64,000 bases of DNA from Pseudomonas mohnii (GCF_900105115.1 NZ_FNRV01000001.1:62001-126000); one strand, 5' to 3'; counted from the stretch's first letter, positions 9,216-18,111 are shown. Notes: generated by a model from the letters alone, not told the origin. Made by a program: numbers and translations.

Positions 9216-10004
9216 ATGAAAATTCTGGTCCTGCTGGCGGGTGTGGCAGATATCCGTTTCCCGTTACATCCCGTCAGTTTGAATAGCGAGTCGTTGATCC
9301 AGGAGCAAGGATCCCCCCGACGCCTGCTCGGCCCGTTCGACGAGGCTGCTTTGGAGGTGGCGCTAAAACTGCGCGATGCCCGGCCTGACACACAGATAGA
9401 CGTGTTGCTGCTCGACGGCTGCAACAGTGAAAACCTGTTGCGCAGTGTCGCGGCGTTCTGCCCTGATTCATTGCGATGCCTGCAGCTTGAACCCTGCCAG
9501 CCATGGGATGCCCGACAGACAGCGACGCAGATCGCCGGGCTGATCAAGCGCGATTATCTTGCGCATGATTTGGTGCTGCTGGGGCGTGAGTTGGGCGACC
9601 TGGACGAAGGCAGTATTGCCGTACTGCTGGCGCGTCGGTTGGGTCGACCGCAACTGGCAATGGCTCAGTTTGGCCAGTGGCAGGACGCGCAGCTGTGGCT
9701 GATGCGCGAACGTGGTACCTGCGAAGAATGGCTGAAGGTCGATCAGCCCTTGTTGGCGAGTGTGACCAATGATCGACGCAACAAGCTGCGTCACCCGTTG
9801 TTGAAAAATGTCATGCAGGCCAAGCGGATGACGTTCACCCAAGTCACGGCATCGGCGCCGACGCGTGCGGGGCTGTCGTTGTCGCAGCTGGAGACTGCGC
9901 CGCTGATTGCGCGAGGCGGGCAGTGCCGGCTATTGAGCGGCGACGTAACCGAGCAGGCCGCGGCGCTGATCGGTTGGCTAAAAGAACAAGGGGTCAATTC
10001 ATGA
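9216..10004 (+). CDS. etfB: Electron transfer flavoprotein beta subunit
   Basis: A 262-residue ETF beta-like protein (Rossmann-type adenosine-binding fold, MKILVLLAGVADIRF start, LVLLGRELGDLDEGS in the middle). The family norm is about 250 residues. It starts two bases after the FAD dehydrogenase stop and overlaps etfA by four bases. The sequence appears diverged from the housekeeping fatty-acid ETF, as expected for a dedicated carrier that takes electrons from the neighbouring dehydrogenase to ETF:quinone oxidoreductase. Confidence 0.8.
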   Translation: MKILVLLAGVADIRFPLHPVSLNSESLIQEQGSPRRLLGPFDEAALEVALKLRDARPDTQIDVLLLDGCNSENLLRSVAAFCPDSLRCLQLEPCQPWDARQTATQIAGLIKRDYLAHDLVLLGRELGDLDEGSIAVLLARRLGRPQLAMAQFGQWQDAQLWLMRERGTCEEWLKVDQPLLASVTNDRRNKLRHPLLKNVMQAKRMTFTQVTASAPTRAGLSLSQLETAPLIARGGQCRLLSGDVTEQAAALIGWLKEQGVNS

Positions 10005-10975
10005 GCAGACTGCTAGCGGTTATTCCTCAAGCCTGGGGGGCGGAGGCACTGGAAGCTGCACTCGGTGCGGCGCAGCAGGTCGGTGCCGGAGAGGCTTTTG
10101 CGGTGGTGCTGGTCAGTAGCCAGCCGAGTGCCGAGCACGCGCAATTGGCGACAAGGGCAGGCGCTCAATTGGTATATCAGGCCGTGCACGCGGCATTGGG
10201 CGAATGTGACGAGCCTCAGGTCCTGGTGGCCGCGGTGGCCGAAGCGCTGCGGGCGATTCCCCGTCTGGGCAGTGAAGTGCCTCTGGTGTTGCTGCCGCCC
10301 GGTCCTCAGGGTGAGGAGCTGGCGGCATTGTTGGCAGACTATCTGGATGGGCAGGCGCTGGGCCGTTGTGTCGCACTGCGGCTTGAGGATGACGCGGTGC
10401 TGGCCGAGCGAGCGGCCTGGGGCGGGCGCATGCGCCTGGCGCTTCGGGCGGCCAGCGGACCGGCGTTCGCCTGTCTGCGCGCTGGCCGGCCGAAGCTCGA
10501 GGCCGAGTCCTCGGCGGAACTGTTTAACCTCGAACTGCATGGCAGCCTGCCAAAGGCATTGAGTCTGGACAAACGCGAAAGCGGACAGCGCCTGCCGCCC
10601 CTGGAGGGCGCCAGGCTGGTGGTGTCTGGTGGACGCGGGGTGAATGAACAAGGCTTTGCCTTGCTCGAGGCGTTGGCGTTAAGCCTGGGCGGCACCCTGG
10701 GCGGCAGTTTGCCGGCCGTGGATGCGGGCATGGTGCCGGTGCTGCGGCAAGTGGGTGTCTCAGGCAAGTTTGTCAGCCCGCAGATCTATGTGGCGGTGGG
10801 CATCTCCGGCACGTTGCAGCATCTGGCCGGGGTCAGCCTCGACAGCTGCATCGTGGCCGTCAACCAGGACCCGGAGGCGGACATTTTCAAGGTCGCCAGC
10901 CTGGGCATCGTCGCCCCTTGGGAGACGTTGCTGCCGGCGTTGCTTGACGGTCTGGGTCAGTCGCTGCCCGGATAG
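10001..10975 (+). CDS. etfA: Electron transfer flavoprotein alpha subunit
   Basis: A 324-residue ETF alpha protein. The C-terminal FAD domain is clear: VVSGGRGVNEQGFALLEALA (about residues 208-227), then the FAD-binding stretch GISGTLQHLAGVSLDSCIVAVNQ with DPEADIF (about residues 267-297). ATG 10001 overlaps the etfB stop, and a terminator follows 21 bases after the gene, so it closes the operon. It probably passes electrons from the FAD dehydrogenase at 7834 to the quinone pool. Confidence 0.9.
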   Translation: MSRLLAVIPQAWGAEALEAALGAAQQVGAGEAFAVVLVSSQPSAEHAQLATRAGAQLVYQAVHAALGECDEPQVLVAAVAEALRAIPRLGSEVPLVLLPPGPQGEELAALLADYLDGQALGRCVALRLEDDAVLAERAAWGGRMRLALRAASGPAFACLRAGRPKLEAESSAELFNLELHGSLPKALSLDKRESGQRLPPLEGARLVVSGGRGVNEQGFALLEALALSLGGTLGGSLPAVDAGMVPVLRQVGVSGKFVSPQIYVAVGISGTLQHLAGVSLDSCIVAVNQDPEADIFKVASLGIVAPWETLLPALLDGLGQSLPG

Positions 10976-10996
10976 AGCCCGCTGCAAGCGTTGAAC

Positions 10997-11033
10997 AAAA
11001 ATGCCAGCCACCCAGTGGGCTGGCATTTTTTTT
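10997..11033 (+). terminator. Rho-independent terminator after etfA
   Basis: A perfect 13-base stem (10997-11009 with 11018-11030) encloses an 8-base loop and runs into eight T residues. Both arms are flanked by A/T runs, so it can also serve the convergent LysR gene that ends at 11050. Confidence 0.9.
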
Positions 11034-11049
11034 CGTCGTCGCCCGTGTC

Positions 11050-12000
11050 TCAGATCAACCCGCGACGCCCCTGGCGAACGGCAATGCTGGCACCGGAAGG
11101 GGGGCGGCGTTGAGCGTCCAGCGTAGCCAGAATGAACTCGATGAAGGCGCGTGTACGCGGCGCAACAAAGCGCGACTTGGGGGTTACGGTGTAGAAGTTG
11201 CGGCTGCCGGTGCTCCAGTCGGGGAATAACTCCACCAGCTCTCCGCTGCGGATCAGCCCGTTGACGAACACGTCCAGCACGTAAATGACGCCTTGCTCGG
11301 CCAGGGCAGCCTGGATTATTGCGTCGGTACTGTTGAAGTGCAGTTCGCCCCGCGGGGTCAGTTGGTGATGCTCGCCCTCGCGGGCAAACGTCCAGTCCGA
11401 CACGATATAGCGACCGGCGCCAAAAATGCCCAGGCAATGCTGTGGCAACAGCGCCTGCGGTTGCTCTGGCGTGCCGATGCGCTTGAGCAGGCCGGGTGCG
11501 GCGCAGGCCACGTAGTGCGCCTGATACAGGGGGCGCGCGACCAGGTCGGCGTCATTGACAGAATCGATGCGAATGGCCACGTCGGTGCCGGTGGCGATCA
11601 GGTCCTCGGCGTGGTCGGTCTGGCGCAGCGCCACGGACAATCCGGGGTGTTGCGCAGTAAAGGCCGGCAATGCCGGGCATAGCAGGGCGCGGGCGAAGGC
11701 AGCCGGTGACTCGATGCACAACTGTCCGCTGATCTCGCCTTTCTTTTGCCTGACCTGGGCTTCCATGTCGGCAATTTGCTGCAGTACCTGATTGCACTGC
11801 TCGAAGTAACCTTCGCCGTCATCGGTCAGGCGCAACGAGCGTGTATTGCGCGACAACAACGTCACCCCTAGGTAGTTCTCCAGGTTACGCACACTGGAGG
11901 TCACGGTGGCATTGGCGATATCCAGCGATTCGGCGGCGCGGCTGAAACTGCCGCATTCCACTACCCGCACGAACACCTGCATTGCCCAGAGTCTGTCCAT
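11050..12000 (-). CDS. LysR-type transcriptional regulator, divergent from FAD/SDR operon
   Basis: A 316-residue LysR regulator. The HTH occupies about residues 1-60 (MQVFVRVVECGSFSRAAESLDIANATVTSSVRNLE), followed by a LysR_substrate domain of the CrgA-like subgroup. It is divergent from the FAD dehydrogenase gene at 12098, with a perfect LysR-box palindrome (12017-12031) between them, so it probably controls that operon and itself. The effector is unknown; a substrate or intermediate of the flavoprotein pathway is the usual case. Confidence 0.9.
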   Translation of the reverse strand: MDRLWAMQVFVRVVECGSFSRAAESLDIANATVTSSVRNLENYLGVTLLSRNTRSLRLTDDGEGYFEQCNQVLQQIADMEAQVRQKKGEISGQLCIESPAAFARALLCPALPAFTAQHPGLSVALRQTDHAEDLIATGTDVAIRIDSVNDADLVARPLYQAHYVACAAPGLLKRIGTPEQPQALLPQHCLGIFGAGRYIVSDWTFAREGEHHQLTPRGELHFNSTDAIIQAALAEQGVIYVLDVFVNGLIRSGELVELFPDWSTGSRNFYTVTPKSRFVAPRTRAFIEFILATLDAQRRPPSGASIAVRQGRRGLI

Positions 12001-12016
12001 CGGTTTTCACCTTTTT

Positions 12017-12031
12017 CTAATAGCCCATTAG
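12017..12031. promoter_or_regulatory. LysR box in divergent intergenic region
   Basis: CTAAT-AGCCC-ATTAG is a perfect palindrome and contains the T-N11-A core of LysR sites. It lies 17 bases from the LysR start codon and 67 bases from the FAD dehydrogenase start, in a typical autoregulatory position. Confidence 0.6.
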
Positions 12032-12097
12032 CCGCGTCACGCTCGAACCCTGGGGCAGCGATTTCTATAGTACCAGCCACCAAGTGAGGAACTACCT

Positions 12098-13552
12098 ATG
12101 GCTGAGTTGAATTTCGATCTGATTGTGCTGGGCTGCGGTGTCGCCGGTTTGTCGGCAGCGGTGGCGGGGGCCGAACGTGGCTTGCGCGTGGCGGTTCTGG
12201 AACGGGCCAGCCATGAAGAACGCGGCGGGCAGAGTCGCTTTACCGAAGCTTACCTGCGAATGAAGAGCCATACGCAGGTGACCGATGATTTCGATACATT
12301 CCTGGCCGAGCATTCCGGGTATTACCAGGACCCTGATTTTGTCGCTGAAACCCTCGCCGATCGTGCCGACTGGTCGGCACAGACTCGCGCGTTGGGTTCG
12401 GTTGATGCCTCGGTGATCAGTACCTTTGCCGAACAAGTACCGGGCACCATCGAGTGGTTGAAGGGCAATGGGGTGAAGTTTGACTTCCTGCCCACTCAGT
12501 TTTTGACCAGCACCCAGCCGCGCCTGTTGCCGGTGGGGGGTGGTGAAGCCATTGTCGAAGCCCTGGCGACCAAGGCCGAGGCCCTGGGGGCGGAGTTTTT
12601 CTATGAAACTTCCGGGCGCCAGTTGTTGACTGAAGGCTTCGCCACGGTCACTGGCATCCGGGCGCTGTCGCGCCAGCACGGCGATCTGGTTTTCCACGGT
12701 GCGGTGGTATTGGCCAGTGGTGGTTTTGAAGGAAACACCGAAATGCTTGGCCGCTACCTCGGGCCACGATCGGTGTATCTGCGCCCGGTGTGCAAGGGGG
12801 CCTATTACAACCGCGGCGAAGGCATCCAGATGGCGCTGGACATGGGGGCGGCGCCTAGCGGTGAATACGGCAGTTATCACGCAGAGCCGGTGGACCCGCG
12901 CTCGGGCATTTCCGAGCCGTCGATCTTTGTCTTCCCTTATGGCGTGCTGGTCAACAAGCAGGGGCGACGCTTCACGGACGAAGCACCGGGAACGGTCGAT
13001 GCCTGGTACGAGCGCGTGACGCGGCAGATTTACCAGCAGGATGAAGGCATTGCCTGGGTGATTCTCGATCAGAAGGTCAAGGACGTACCTAATTACCGCC
13101 TGGCAATCCGCACTGATCAGGCCGCGATAGAAGGCGCAAGCCTGGTCGAGTTGGCCGCTAAGCTGGGTATCTGCGCGAACACTTTGCAAGACACCGTGAG
13201 CCGCTACAACGACGCCTGCCGTCCCGGTGATTACCAACCCTTGCAGCTCGATGGCGTGGCCACGGTCGGTCTTGAACCACCCAAAAGCAACTGGGCCCTG
13301 CCATTGGATGCGGGACCGTATTTTGCCTACCCGATCATCTCTGCCAACGTCTTCACCTTCGGTGGCCTCAAGGTCGACGAGCGAGCGCAGGTGATCAACG
13401 CGGAGGGCCAGCCGATCGGCAACCTTTACGCAGCCGGTGAAACCGTGGGCTTGTACTTTGGCAACTACGCGGGCGGCACTTCCGTACTCAAGGGGCTGGT
13501 GTTCGGCCGTCTTGCCGGTCAGGCCGCAGCGCAGCAGCGGGGTGTGCAATGA
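12098..13552 (+). CDS. FAD-dependent dehydrogenase (tricarballylate dehydrogenase/KSTD-like)
   Basis: A 484-residue FAD_binding_2 protein. The ADP-binding fold reads VLGCGVAGLSAAVAGAERG (about residues 9-27), and ERGGQSRFTEAYLRM continues the FAD contact. NKQGRRFTDEAPG lies mid-protein, and the C-terminus has NLYAAGETVGLYFGNYAGGTSVLKGLVFGRLAG. No signal peptide or heme site is seen. GTGAGG precedes the ATG. It overlaps the SDR gene by four bases. It is a close structural relative of the product at 32505, which shares the FTFGGLKV motif and similar spacing. The likely role is oxidation of a saturated acid or ketone, with electrons passed to ETF or quinone. Confidence 0.85.
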   Translation: MAELNFDLIVLGCGVAGLSAAVAGAERGLRVAVLERASHEERGGQSRFTEAYLRMKSHTQVTDDFDTFLAEHSGYYQDPDFVAETLADRADWSAQTRALGSVDASVISTFAEQVPGTIEWLKGNGVKFDFLPTQFLTSTQPRLLPVGGGEAIVEALATKAEALGAEFFYETSGRQLLTEGFATVTGIRALSRQHGDLVFHGAVVLASGGFEGNTEMLGRYLGPRSVYLRPVCKGAYYNRGEGIQMALDMGAAPSGEYGSYHAEPVDPRSGISEPSIFVFPYGVLVNKQGRRFTDEAPGTVDAWYERVTRQIYQQDEGIAWVILDQKVKDVPNYRLAIRTDQAAIEGASLVELAAKLGICANTLQDTVSRYNDACRPGDYQPLQLDGVATVGLEPPKSNWALPLDAGPYFAYPIISANVFTFGGLKVDERAQVINAEGQPIGNLYAAGETVGLYFGNYAGGTSVLKGLVFGRLAGQAAAQQRGVQ

Positions 13553-14280
13553 ACGTCGCGGTGGTGACTGGCGCCGGTGGCGCCATTGGCAGTGCCGTGT
13601 GCAAGCTGCTGGAAAGTGAAGGCTGGCAGGTAGCGGCGCTGGACCTGGCTGAGCCGCGGATGCTCGGCCCGAACATGCGCTTCTATTCCTGCGACGTGGC
13701 CTCGCGCATCGCCGTACGCGATGTGGTCGAGGACATCGAGGATCACATGGGCCCCATCACCGCACTGGTCAATGTCGCGGGCGTCTTGTCCACCGGCAGT
13801 GCGCTGGAACTCAAAGTCAGCGAGTTTGAACGAGTGATGCGGGTCAACGTACAGGGCACGTTAATTCCTTGTCAGTTGATTGGCCAGCTCATGGCTGAGC
13901 GCAAGCGGGGCAGCATCGTCAACATCGGCTCGGTGGTCGGCAAGAACGGAGGCAATGCCCGTCCATGGCTGGATTCCAGCGAACAGACGCGAGCCGGCGG
14001 CGTTGCCTACGGCATGTCGAAAGCGGCGGTGCACAGCATGACCCTGTTCCTGGCCAAGGAGCTGGCGAGTGCCGGCGTGCGGGTCAACGCGGTGGCGCCA
14101 GGCCCCATCGCCACGGAAATGACCACTGCCTTTCCCGAGAATTTGCGGGCCCTGATCCCCCTGGGGCGCATGGGCCGCGCCGACGAAGTGGCGGCGGCCG
14201 TCAGCTTCATGCTGTCGGACAAAGCCGGATTTATCAGCGGGGAAATCCTCGACATCAACGGTGCACTGTGGTGCGACTGA
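13549..14280 (+). CDS. Short-chain dehydrogenase/reductase
   Basis: A 243-residue classical SDR. The NAD(P)-binding motif is TGAGGAIG (about residues 6-13), NVAGV replaces the usual NNAG, Ser is in NIGSVVG and the catalytic pair is YGMSK. The C-terminal DINGALWCD matches the family. Asp36 at the end of the second strand (ALDLAE) favours NAD over NADP. It is translationally coupled to the FAD dehydrogenase (ATGA), which suggests alcohol/ketone interconversion in the same short pathway. A SDR plus FAD desaturase pair is also seen in routes that aromatise hydroxycyclohexane carboxylates. Confidence 0.85.
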   Translation: MNVAVVTGAGGAIGSAVCKLLESEGWQVAALDLAEPRMLGPNMRFYSCDVASRIAVRDVVEDIEDHMGPITALVNVAGVLSTGSALELKVSEFERVMRVNVQGTLIPCQLIGQLMAERKRGSIVNIGSVVGKNGGNARPWLDSSEQTRAGGVAYGMSKAAVHSMTLFLAKELASAGVRVNAVAPGPIATEMTTAFPENLRALIPLGRMGRADEVAAAVSFMLSDKAGFISGEILDINGALWCD

Positions 14281-14302
14281 TTCAAGCCAAGGGAAACAAA
14301 AA

Positions 14303-14878
14303 ATGAAAAGCATTTATCTGGTGTTGGACATGCAAAACGATCTGGTTCACCCCGACGGTGCCAGTGGCAAAGGCCCGCTGGGCGAGCAGGTGCGTAGCCG
14401 CGAAGTGATAGCCCGCACGGCGGCGGCGATCGCCAAGGCGCGAGCCAAAGGCATTGCCGTGGCCTATGTGCGGGTGGCGTTTTCCGATGATCATCGCGAA
14501 GCCAACCCCAACTCGCAGGTATTCGGCGCGATCGCTAAAAACGGCATTCTGAAAAAGGATGCCTGGGGCGGTGCGGTGCATGATGACCTGGCGCCGTTGG
14601 CTGGCGAATGGGACATCGTCAAACACCGGGTTTCGCCGTTCTACGCCACAAGCCTTGAAGTACTGTTGCGCGGTCAAGGCATCGAGCGCATTTACTGCAG
14701 CGGCGTGAGTACCCAGGCCGTGGTTCAGGCCACGGTGCGCGATGCTCATGACCGTGACTTTGATGTGGTGGTGCTGGAAGATTGCTGCGCTTCGCCATCA
14801 GCGCAGGAGCATGAAAACTCCATGGCCAGCATCGCCCGCTTTTGTACCAGCATTGATTCCGCCAATGCATTCAACTGA
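14303..14878 (+). CDS. Isochorismatase-fold hydrolase lacking the nucleophilic cysteine
   Basis: A 191-residue cysteine-hydrolase/isochorismatase-like protein. The catalytic Asp9 (VLDMQND) and Lys107 (IVKHRVS) are present, but the position of the nucleophilic cysteine in the motif GxSTxxCVxxTxRDA is Val140 (GVSTQAVVQATVRDA). ATG 14303 has AAGGGAAAC upstream. True isochorismatases also lack this cysteine, so a vinyl-ether or other non-covalent hydrolysis is possible, while amidase activity is unlikely. It is the last gene of the FAD/SDR operon and is followed by a terminator. Confidence 0.8.
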   Translation: MKSIYLVLDMQNDLVHPDGASGKGPLGEQVRSREVIARTAAAIAKARAKGIAVAYVRVAFSDDHREANPNSQVFGAIAKNGILKKDAWGGAVHDDLAPLAGEWDIVKHRVSPFYATSLEVLLRGQGIERIYCSGVSTQAVVQATVRDAHDRDFDVVVLEDCCASPSAQEHENSMASIARFCTSIDSANAFN

Positions 14879-14893
14879 GTTTTCCGATTGATC

Positions 14894-14920
14894 ACGCCCT
14901 GGCCTCGGCCGGGGCGTTTT
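14894..14920 (+). terminator. Rho-independent terminator after isochorismatase-fold gene
   Basis: An 11-base GC-rich stem (14894-14904 with 14907-14917, one mismatch) with a 2-base loop is followed by a short T run, 15 bases after the stop codon. Confidence 0.7.
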
Positions 14921-14967
14921 GTCGAGTGAACATCCCGACACCGGGCGATCATCCCGGCGCTGGTCAT

Positions 14968-16824
14968 TCACGGGGAAACACTGGACTCGTCCAGCGACAT
15001 CTTCTTCAGTCGATAGTCGAGCTGCGCCCGGCTCAATCCCAACAGGGTGGCTGCACGAGAGATGTTTTTGTCACTCAGTTGCATAGCCACTTCGATGTAC
15101 ACCTCTTCGATTTCGCTCAGGCGCACAGGGCCTCGCTGTAGCGTGCGCTTTACCAGGGCCAGCAACTGATCGTGACTGGCATTGCCCTGCTGGGCTGCTC
15201 CTACGCTGGGAGGGACGACGTCAGGCATGCGAATGCCGATGGCCGGACCGGTATCCCAACTCACTGTGCCGATGCGCTCGAGCTGCCCACCCAGGGCGTC
15301 CAGCCCCGAAAGATGGCGGATATCCAGCAAGTCGCCGTCATCGGCGAGGATGATTGCGCGTTCGATGACGTTTTCGAATTCACGAATATTGCCTGGCCAG
15401 TGATAGTCCAGAATCACTTGCAGGGCACGTGGCGTCACACCGGCCAGTTGCCGACCATGCCGGGTACTCAGCCGACGCATGACGCTGTCGAGCAGCAGCG
15501 GCAGGTCATCCTTGCGCTCGCGCAGCGGGGCGATGGTGATCGGGAACACATTCAGGCGATAGAACAGGTCGCTGCGAAAGCGCCCGGCCTTGACCGCGCT
15601 GGCCAAATCTTCGTTGGTGGCCGCGATCACCCGGACATCGACCTTGATCGTTTTGTTACTGCCCAGGCGCTCCAGGTGACCGCTTTGCAGTACGCGCAGC
15701 AGTTTGCCTTGGGCCGTCATGCTCAAGGTGGCGACTTCATCGAGGAAAATCGTACCGCCATCGGCAATTTCAAAACGCCCGGGTCGGGGATCGGTCGCCC
15801 CCGAATAAGCGCCACGCTGCACACCAAACAACTCTGACTCGATCAACTGCTCGGGGATCGCCGCGCAGTTGATTTCAACGAATGGCGTGTTGGCGCGCAG
15901 GCTGTTGCGGTGCAGCTCGTGGGCGAACATGGTTTTACCCACGCCACTCTCGCCCAGCAACAATACCGTCGCGTTGGTGCCTGCCACCCGCAGGATCTTG
16001 TGCATGGCGATGTGGTAGGCGGAGGAACTGCCCACCGGGCGGTCGAAATCGGTTTGCGCGGTTCCGCTGTCCTCCAGGCCGAAGGGCGAGGGGGTGGGCA
16101 GGGTGGTGGCCTTGACCGGTCTGGTCGGCTGCGCGCGGCGATGATCGGTGACCCTTGGCTGAAAATACTTGAGATCGTCTTCAGTGTTATCCCAGTCCTC
16201 GACCGGCTTGACGATAACCCTGCAGCGGCTATGCCCGCAGCCTTGACACTCCATTTCCCGGGCCAGCAAGTGGCGCCCCATCAGGCGGCTCATGAAGCCC
16301 GAGCTGTAGCCGACTTCCATCCAGCAAATGGGGTCAGTGCTGACGCCGTTGGCGGCGATATGCACATCACTCTCGACTGAGCGTTTCCAGGTGAATTCAC
16401 CGTACTTGTAGCCCTTGGCCTGATCGAACTCGATGCACACCGGTTCGACTTCGACGATCCCCGACAGGGCATGCAACTGGCCGCCTGCGGCGCAGATATC
16501 CAGTTCATTGCCCGTGCCACGGGCCTGGATCGCCAGGTCAGCATCACGTTGGCCTGTCAGGTAACCGACCCGAGTCAAAAGACCACGGGTAAATTCCACG
16601 CCGTTGCTTTCCAGCAGTTCCTGACGCAACGCCCCAAAGGATTCGACGTGCATCAGCATCATGCGTTTATCGCCCAGCCAGATCAAACCTTCCTTGGGGT
16701 TGAAATAGAGTCGATCAACCAGGTCCTGCATGTCCGGAAAGCGCAGGTCAGTGATGATGTTGATGCCGTGTCGGCTGCGTGATTGGCGTGGCGCCTCGGT
16801 GTCATCGATCGGGGAAGTCGTCAT
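14968..16824 (-). CDS. Sigma-54-dependent activator of the XylR/DmpR type (V4R sensor domain)
   Basis: A 618-residue NtrC-family activator. Residues about 20-205 are a XylR_N plus V4R sensor, with cysteines 167, 193, 196 and 201 ([10 protein letters not shown]), as in the zinc site of DmpR. The AAA+ domain has Walker A GESGVGKT at 291-298, the sigma-54 contact loop GAYSGA at 338-343 (consensus GAFTGA) and Walker B GGTIFLDE at about 356-363. The C-terminal Fis-type HTH is [21 protein letters not shown]. Members bind aromatic effectors directly. It is divergent from the meta-cleavage operon, whose -24/-12 promoter at 17126 it most likely drives; a second candidate target is 30220. The Phe-to-Tyr and Thr-to-Ser changes in the loop are conservative but uncommon. 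Confidence 0.9.
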   Translation of the reverse strand: MTTSPIDDTEAPRQSRSRHGINIITDLRFPDMQDLVDRLYFNPKEGLIWLGDKRMMLMHVESFGALRQELLESNGVEFTRGLLTRVGYLTGQRDADLAIQARGTGNELDICAAGGQLHALSGIVEVEPVCIEFDQAKGYKYGEFTWKRSVESDVHIAANGVSTDPICWMEVGYSSGFMSRLMGRHLLAREMECQGCGHSRCRVIVKPVEDWDNTEDDLKYFQPRVTDHRRAQPTRPVKATTLPTPSPFGLEDSGTAQTDFDRPVGSSSAYHIAMHKILRVAGTNATVLLLGESGVGKTMFAHELHRNSLRANTPFVEINCAAIPEQLIESELFGVQRGAYSGATDPRPGRFEIADGGTIFLDEVATLSMTAQGKLLRVLQSGHLERLGSNKTIKVDVRVIAATNEDLASAVKAGRFRSDLFYRLNVFPITIAPLRERKDDLPLLLDSVMRRLSTRHGRQLAGVTPRALQVILDYHWPGNIREFENVIERAIILADDGDLLDIRHLSGLDALGGQLERIGTVSWDTGPAIGIRMPDVVPPSVGAAQQGNASHDQLLALVKRTLQRGPVRLSEIEEVYIEVAMQLSDKNISRAATLLGLSRAQLDYRLKKMSLDESSVSP

Positions 16825-16982
16825 CTGATGAGCCCATGTTTTTTATTTATTGAAGGCAAACTCGATGCCAGGCGCTCGCCAATAGCCGCCGGCGCTGATG
16901 CTAGAGATGGTTGCTACGGTATCGCTTACTGGGGTTCTCGCAAGGTTTTTCTTTGAACCAGGGCAAATCACGAAAATCCTTA

Positions 16983-17007
16983 CATGAAATTCATAACATT
17001 CTGAATT
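16983..17007. promoter_or_regulatory. Candidate enhancer for the XylR-type activator
   Basis: CATGAA, ten bases, then TTCTGAATT. The same block with an 11-base gap is found at 30087-30112 before the other sigma-54 promoter. Both lie 107-143 bases upstream of their promoters, the usual range for NtrC-family enhancer sites. Confidence 0.5.
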
Positions 17008-17125
17008 TTCGTATTGCCCGAAGGGTTCGCCCGCACAGCACTTGATGAGCTTGAAACTCGTAGAACCATGTTTAATGCATTGAATATAAAGGAGTATTTA
17101 ATTGGTTTGAATGAATTTCATCGTC

Positions 17126-17140
17126 TGGCACAGCGCTTGC
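17126..17140 (+). promoter_or_regulatory. Sigma-54 (-24/-12) promoter of the meta-cleavage operon
   Basis: TGGCAC-N5-TTGC with GG and GC exactly ten bases apart, as required by RpoN. The start of transcription would be near 17152, about 70 bases before the dioxygenase GTG. Confidence 0.85.
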
Positions 17141-17199
17141 TCTTGTCCTGTCACCACTGCTCATCAACGGGAACTCCCCCGCCAGGGCAGCACGACAAA

Positions 17200-17207
17200 A
17201 ACAACAA
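17200..17207 (+). promoter_or_regulatory. Candidate Crc/Hfq target at the dioxygenase ribosome binding site
   Basis: AAAAACAACAAGAGG contains AACAACAA directly abutting the AGAGG ribosome binding site of the GTG start at 17221, a typical site for catabolite repression at translation. Confidence 0.5.
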
Positions 17208-17220
17208 GAGGTACAGGCAA

Positions 17221-18111
17221 GTGGCAGAAATTCACTCGTTGGCCTATGCAGGATTTGGTGTAAGCGATCTCGATAAATGGCAGTGGCTCGCCACAGACAT
17301 TATCGGCATGCAAGTCGCCAGCCGCGATGAGCAGGGTCTGACCCTGCGCATGGATGAATACGCCCAGCGATTCTTCCTGGAAAAGAATCCGATTGACGAC
17401 ATTCTGGTGGCTGGCTGGCAACTGCGCTCGGAGCAGGAGCTGGAAAGCTATGTCGCAGAATTGCGCGACAAAGGCGTCCAGATTGAGCCGCTCTCCAGGG
17501 AGCTGTTGCAACGTCGTCGGGTCGAAAAGGCTTACAGCTGCCAGGACCCGAACGGCTTCACCCACGAGTTTTTCTTCGGTCACGCCGAAGCGGGCCTCAA
17601 TGATGTGTTCCATTCGACAGTGCTCAAAGGTGGTTTCGTCACCGGCGAACTGGGCATTGGCCACATCCTGCCGTTTGCCAAGAACGGCCCGCAGACGGTG
17701 AAGTTCTACACCGATGTGCTGAAGCTGCGAGTCAGCGATTACATCCGCGAGGAAGTACAGCCTGGCATGGTGGTCGACGCCACCTTCTTTCACACCGCCA
17801 CAGGCCGCCATCACTCCATTGCCACCGCTCAGGCCCCCGCGCCGAAGGTGCTGAACCATTTCATGGTGCAGGTCCAGAACATGGACGACGTTGGCATGGC
17901 CTACGACCGCTGCGTCAAGGCGGGTGTCCCGATCATTCTTGAGTTGGGTCATCACCCGAACGACAAGACCTTTTCTTTCTATGCCCAGACCCCTTCGGGT
18001 TTCAACTTCGAAATGGGTTGGGGCGGGGTGGTCATCGACGACCGGCATTGGGAAGTCAAGGCGTTCAGCAAGATGAGCGACTGGGGTCACAAACGCAACA
18101 TCGTTCTCTGA
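17221..18111 (+). CDS. Type I extradiol ring-cleavage dioxygenase (BphC/HsaC/TesB-like)
   Basis: A 296-residue two-domain vicinal-oxygen-chelate dioxygenase, the usual length for BphC/HsaC. The Fe(II) ligands are His148 (GELGIGH), His213 (VLNHFMVQV) and Glu264 (GFNFEMGWG). His197/198 and Tyr254 match the conserved second-sphere residues. The start is GTG 17221 because AAGAGG lies ten bases before it and the frame upstream is not protein-like. It performs meta (2,3) cleavage of a substituted catechol. Being first in an operon with a flavin monooxygenase, it resembles steroid HsaC/TesB, although alkylcatechol or biphenyl substrates are possible. Confidence 0.9.
   Translation: MAEIHSLAYAGFGVSDLDKWQWLATDIIGMQVASRDEQGLTLRMDEYAQRFFLEKNPIDDILVAGWQLRSEQELESYVAELRDKGVQIEPLSRELLQRRRVEKAYSCQDPNGFTHEFFFGHAEAGLNDVFHSTVLKGGFVTGELGIGHILPFAKNGPQTVKFYTDVLKLRVSDYIREEVQPGMVVDATFFHTATGRHHSIATAQAPAPKVLNHFMVQVQNMDDVGMAYDRCVKAGVPIILELGHHPNDKTFSFYAQTPSGFNFEMGWGGVVIDDRHWEVKAFSKMSDWGHKRNIVL

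Larger units (their letters stand above)
16825..17220. other. Divergent control region of the meta-cleavage operon
   Basis: This 396-base region between the activator and the dioxygenase holds a candidate activator site (16983-17007), a -24/-12 promoter (17126-17140) and an A-rich leader (17200-17207). An open frame runs into the dioxygenase from 17014 but has no ribosome binding site and unlikely composition, so it is treated as non-coding. Confidence 0.7.

Noticed and set aside
12092..13549. 485-codon antisense frame on the minus strand
   Set aside because: It mirrors the FAD dehydrogenase gene; its His/Arg/Gln-rich product has no motif. It follows from the GC-rich codon bias.
17014..17220. 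69-codon N-terminal extension of the dioxygenase
   Set aside because: No binding site, composition unlike the protein, and the -24/-12 promoter lies inside it; GTG 17221 with AAGAGG gives the family length.
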